Shown here: piece by piece, positions 60,223 through 64,000 of the stretch
How the letters are laid out: each line of letters opens with the position of its first letter
Numbering within the stretch: the first letter of the stretch is position 1
Source: Ruminococcus sp. NK3A76
GTDB lineage: Bacteria > Bacillota > Clostridia > Oscillospirales > Ruminococcaceae
Reading direction: 5' to 3'
Length of the DNA stretch: 64,000 bases
Assembly: GCF_000686125.1 (NCBI RefSeq)
Contig: NZ_JMMA01000002.1
Span: forward strand, 930,001-994,000
The notes under the pieces: generated by a model
Seen by the model: the letters and a program-made list of their open reading frames with translations, nothing else
What the model was told of the DNA's origin: nothing
Database searches by the model: none
Program-made: the position numbers and the translations under genes

Positions 60223-61933
60223 TTACCCATAATACTTAAGCCCCAGCATCGTTAAGTCGTCAAATTGTTCTGCGCTGCCGACAAATCCGTTTACGGCGTT
60301 CTTGACAGCTGCAAGAATAGCTTCTGTGTCCTTTTCCATATTTGCGTTCATCGCTTCAAGCAGCCTGTCTGTGCCGAAAAGCTCCTCAGCAGCATTTGTG
60401 GCTTCGGGCACACCGTCGGTGTATAGGAAGATCATTCCGCCCTTTTCAAGCCGGAACTCATAATCCTTGTACTTAGCGCCGGGTAGACCGCCTATGACAA
60501 AACCGTGCTTATCCCTGAAAATCTCAAAATCGCCGTTGGCCTTTCGTATAATGGGGAACTCATGCCCCGCATTTGCAGCGGTTATCCTGCCTGTGGAGAT
60601 CTCAAGCACACCGAGCCAGACAGTTACGAACATCTCCTCCTCATTGTGCTCGCAGATCACATCATTTGCAAGCTCGAGCGCCCTGCATAGCGTAGTTGCC
60701 TATGAGGTTTTTTGACATCATCATAAACAGCGCCGCAGGCACACCCTTTCCGCTGACATCTGCCATTACCATTCCAAGGTGGTCATTATAGATCAGAAAG
60801 AAATCGTAGAAATCGCCGCCGACCTCTTTTGCGGGAGTCATTGATGCATAAATGTCAAACTCTGTCCTATCTGGAAAGGGCGGGAAGATAGCAGGAAGAG
60901 AGTCAGCCTGAATCTTTCGTGACAGATCCAGCTCCACGTCAATGCGTTCCTTTGCTTTTGCAATAAGCGTTATGTTGTTGAGTGTGATAAGGTAGCCCCG
61001 CCTATTGCCCGTTTCGTCCCTTTCCTCTTCGATATGTACACCGTAGCGCTGCTCACCGATAGTCATATACCCCTCGCCCGAATCCGAAAGCTCTTTTTTG
61101 ATATATTCTGTGACCGTGTCGGGGTTTTCGTCATAGAGCCATGGCAGCAGCCTTTTTGCGCTGTTATTTGCGTAGGTGAAATGGTACCCCCTATCAAGGA
61201 TAATAATGCCGTTTTCAGCATATTCAACGGCCTGCTCTTTGATCTGCGGTGTCGTCACCGTGATATCATAGCGTATCATAAGTATCATGATAAGGATACA
61301 TTGCAGCATATATGTCATGTGATTCAGGATAGAACCGTCAAACAGATCGAGAATGTGAAGTATCTGCATACTCAGGTGAATTGCAGGCAGTATGATTATA
61401 ATACGTATTATCTCCATTTTTCTGCCCTTTTGGTGAACGATCTTGACAAGCATATGCAAAATTATAAATGAGAAGAACACAACCCCGTATACACTCAAAG
61501 CATAGTACATCCATGCCTTCTCGGTCTCATGACTGTACAGCCCCGCCCCCACATCTATCGGCACCACCTTGACGTCGGAATAAAACCACTTGTGTAAGCC
61601 TATAGTAAGGTTTACTATACAGTAAAAATGGGCAAAAAAGTAAACTGACCTGCGAAACCTTTGCGACAACGATATCCCGCATACCTCATAGAGCCCAAGC
61701 AAAAGCGATATATTCATCCACATAAGCGAATCATATTTTAATTCCTTGGTGTACATATAGATTCGTACAGTCATGGCATGACACATAAAGATCTCTGAGA
61801 TCATATACAGCATTGCCCCGACAGAGGAACCCATAAACCATTTCTGTGTTTCCGAGCTGTGGCTGCGCATCACGACCGCACACGATATAAATGCGACCAG
61901 TAAGCCTACTATCAAAACATAATATTCAGTCAT
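60223..61933 (-). pseudogene. 7TM/PAS/SpoIIE-type PP2C phosphatase, frameshifted
   Basis: Begins MTEYYVLIVGLLV with GGAGG upstream. About seven TM helices, a PAS-like domain (AENGIIILDRGYHFTYAN) and a SpoIIE-type PP2C domain (EVGGDFYDFF ... VMADVSGKG) are followed at 60662 by a stop, from the frame GARACK. One base away the domain continues as LELANDVICEHNEEEMFVT ... FLYTDGVPEA ... EQFDDLTML to 60223. Joined, it is about 570 aa with the metal-binding Asp residues intact. A single-base indel near 60675 explains it. The product would dephosphorylate an anti-sigma-factor antagonist. Confidence 0.8.
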
Positions 61934-61965
61934 ATTTCCTCCATTAACAGTCAATAGCTTTCATT

Positions 61966-61980
61966 AGGGCGACACCGCAC
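61966..61980. repeat. Solo MITE terminus
   Basis: TAGGGCGACACCGCAC matches the MITE end AGGCAACACCGCAC with a few changes, but no interior or opposite end follows. A relic upstream of the phosphatase gene. Confidence 0.5.
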
Positions 61981-62117
61981 GGTATTTCCATAAGTCTAAA
62001 TTTTATGCTTTTAATGCAATTATAAAGATAAATCAAAAAAAATTTGCACCCAATATGCAAGATGCAGGGTATTATATATAGAAACCAAAAAATAATAAAG
62101 CTATGGAGGAATTAATC

Positions 62118-64000
62118 ATGCCAATCAAAACATATCAGCAGTTTATAAAGGATACCAATAATAAAGGTCTTTCTACGGAGCAGATCGACACGCTCACTAA
62201 GTTCAAAAATAATATGAGTAATATCTGCAATAACGCTCTTTCATATAATCCACCCGGTAATAGTATGGCTTCTTTGCAAAACCATCTGTGGGGCAATACG
62301 ATAACCCTCAATATGCTCAATAAATTTGGCAAACAAGAAGAAATATCAAAGAAGTCAGCGGAAGAAATAGCAAGTGATGATAATACCTTCCGGGAGCGTG
62401 CAAATCACATAAACAATGTATTTGCCGATCTTGCAAGCCCCGATCTCATGCCTCACTTTATAAAGGGCGTTTTAGGCGGTAAGAAGCCGATCGAAAACGG
62501 CGAAAAGCTGCTTTTAGATACTATTGCTATACTCAATGTTATGTATGGCATGAATATTGATATAAACGCTTTCCAGAAGGCAATAGATAAAGAAAAGAAG
62601 ATAGAACAGCCGCAGATCGATGAAAACGGCCTTACACCCGCAGATAAGGCAGTCCTTAAGGTGGAGCAGGACAGCTTTTCGGTACAGCTTGACGGTGTAT
62701 CCGCAGGCCTTAGCACAAAGCACAGAACAGGTCTTGGCTTTGGCGTTGGTACGACATCAGACGAGCTTCAGGCAACAAAGGATGCCCTTGCTGACTACAA
62801 GGCTTATTTAGCTGATCCCAAGAACCCGAAGTTTGAGGGCAAGAGTGAGCTTGATATGCTCACAGCCCTTAAAGGTGCTGCCGATAACTATATGACTATA
62901 AAGCGTCAAAACGGCAAGGGAGATACTTCATCACCAGACTGGCTGCCTAAAACAAACATGGGGCAGGAAAGGTTCAAGGCTAACAAGAGTATATCGGAGC
63001 TTGCAGGCAAAAGAATAGCCGAGCTACAGGAAAAGGCAAAAGCATTGCAGGAAAAACAGGCCGCCGAAAATATGACTGTAAGCGAGAAAATAAATGATAT
63101 TTCCAAGAATATTGATGAAAACAGTATAAATATCGTAAATCCCGATGAGCAGAAGAGGGCACGTGAAAGATATGTAAGAAATGCCACAGCCGATATGCTT
63201 GCGTGGAAGGCACTTGAGAAAAAGCATGGGAAAGAACCCTTTAAGAACTTTGAACAGCTTCATGCGCAGGAAAAGGAAAAGATCATGGGCACTAAGGCGT
63301 TTGAGGCATTACAGAATAATCTTAAGGATCTAAGTGCGATAGAACGTGAGCGTATACTGAAAAAGCCCGAGGAGCTTGCCGGCATTTACACAAGAAATGA
63401 AGCTTTTTATGATGATATAACAGCAAAAATAAACAATGCCCCCGAAGGCTCTATAGCTCGTATTCAGTACGAATTATCGGAGAATTACCATAAGAGTAAC
63501 GTTTATTCATATGGTGACATAAAGAGATGTATCGCTCTGGAAATGTACAAGCAGGAGGCGGGCGCAAACACAAAATTCAATAATTCGGAATTAGAGAAAA
63601 CCTATTTGCCGCTTGTTGACGAGCAAATAGTAAAAACTATGATGAATGGCAAGACACAGAAGGCACTTGAAGCCTATCTGTCCGATCCGTCAGAGCTGCT
63701 TTATGACTATGATCAGACTTTGTCGAAAACATTTGGCAATAAGGTCAATGACGAAAAGCAGAACCAAATGCCCGGAAGCATTTCAGAGTATCAGGATAAT
63801 ATAAGAGATCTTATTAACGAAGAACCGCCGGCAGAGGATTTTGAATACGTAAAGAATGAAATAATGCGCAACACTGCCCGTATAATCGCTACAAGAAGTA
63901 TTTGGCCCAAAACCGATACACGAACCGAAGAGGAGATAAAGATTGACCTTGGCAAGAATGTCATGGGAATAGATGACGTGTCAGGCGAGGGAAAGCTATT
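62118..64000 (+). CDS. Large uncharacterised protein (5' part)
   Basis: At least 627 codons, open to the end of the window. ATGGAGGAATTAATC-ATG provides GGAGG nine bases before the start at 62118. No signal peptide or TM is seen. The protein is hydrophilic, mostly helical and Lys/Glu-rich, with a likely coiled coil around RIAELQEKAKALQEKQAAEN (about residues 293-315). I recognise no domain. Its opening (MPIKTYQQFIKDTNNKGLS) and length suggest a cytosolic or secreted-without-signal effector, but this is a guess. Confidence 0.75.
   Translation, partial: MPIKTYQQFIKDTNNKGLSTEQIDTLTKFKNNMSNICNNALSYNPPGNSMASLQNHLWGNTITLNMLNKFGKQEEISKKSAEEIASDDNTFRERANHINNVFADLASPDLMPHFIKGVLGGKKPIENGEKLLLDTIAILNVMYGMNIDINAFQKAIDKEKKIEQPQIDENGLTPADKAVLKVEQDSFSVQLDGVSAGLSTKHRTGLGFGVGTTSDELQATKDALADYKAYLADPKNPKFEGKSELDMLTALKGAADNYMTIKRQNGKGDTSSPDWLPKTNMGQERFKANKSISELAGKRIAELQEKAKALQEKQAAENMTVSEKINDISKNIDENSINIVNPDEQKRARERYVRNATADMLAWKALEKKHGKEPFKNFEQLHAQEKEKIMGTKAFEALQNNLKDLSAIERERILKKPEELAGIYTRNEAFYDDITAKINNAPEGSIARIQYELSENYHKSNVYSYGDIKRCIALEMYKQEAGANTKFNNSELEKTYLPLVDEQIVKTMMNGKTQKALEAYLSDPSELLYDYDQTLSKTFGNKVNDEKQNQMPGSISEYQDNIRDLINEEPPAEDFEYVKNEIMRNTARIIATRSIWPKTDTRTEEEIKIDLGKNVMGIDDVSGEGKL

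Overview
The window looks like chromosomal DNA of a Gram-positive gut anaerobe of the Ruminococcus / Oscillospiraceae type. The evidence is sipL-spoIVA, an Spo0A-like regulator and a SpoIIM-like protein (sporulation genes), a T-box before ileS, a THF riboswitch before folT, secreted proteins with cohesin-like domains and Thr-rich linkers, BspA-type leucine-rich repeats, and many zinc-ribbon membrane proteins. The species is inferred from gene content only.

Layout. 1-2.7 kb: end of ffh, rpsP, khpA, then a lipoprotein. 2.8-5.1 kb is a protein-poor RNA block: a 6S-like RNA on the minus strand, a roughly 1.16-kb RNA gene with consensus promoter and strong terminator, and a ~120-nt RNA gene with its own promoter and terminator. 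5-17.4 kb: an Spo0A homologue with an eroded receiver domain, T-box-ileS, an acetyltransferase, an LTA-synthase-like enzyme, sipL-spoIVA, and an ECF sigma/anti-sigma pair. 17.7-22 kb: a second, divergent type IIA topoisomerase pair. 22-28.7 kb: zinc-ribbon proteins, a zinc-ribbon/pseudokinase/PASTA receptor, pfkA, THF riboswitch-folT, degV. 29-32.6 kb: two cohesin-like surface proteins. 32.8-39.5 kb: YesL-like and SpoIIM-like proteins, proC, prfB, two zinc-ribbon membrane proteins, rpsF-ssb-rpsR. 39.6-43.3 kb: lon-engB and an AmiS/UreI-type channel. 43.4-56 kb is accessory: a leucine-rich-repeat protein, an esterase, a basic Pro/Met-rich protein coupled to an ANL adenylating enzyme with an acidic Phe/Pro tail, a MATE exporter, and a GH59-like glycosidase with an interrupted AraC regulator. 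56-62 kb is decaying or transferred DNA: immunity-like genes, a nuclease, gene fragments and a frameshifted SpoIIE-type phosphatase. A large unknown protein runs off the right end.

The most unusual item is the 3721-4878 RNA gene. It holds about a dozen degenerate modules spaced roughly 50-75 nt apart. Most have a Shine-Dalgarno-like GGAG/AAGG, a short TGAGTCC-type segment and an AUG 6-11 nt downstream, but only tiny reading frames follow. Two modules share a hairpin with a compensatory base-pair change that puts the AUG at the start of the loop. A second mobile theme is a 174-bp palindromic MITE, present six times plus a lone terminus. One copy sits inside the araC-type gene, and removing it with one TA restores that reading frame exactly.
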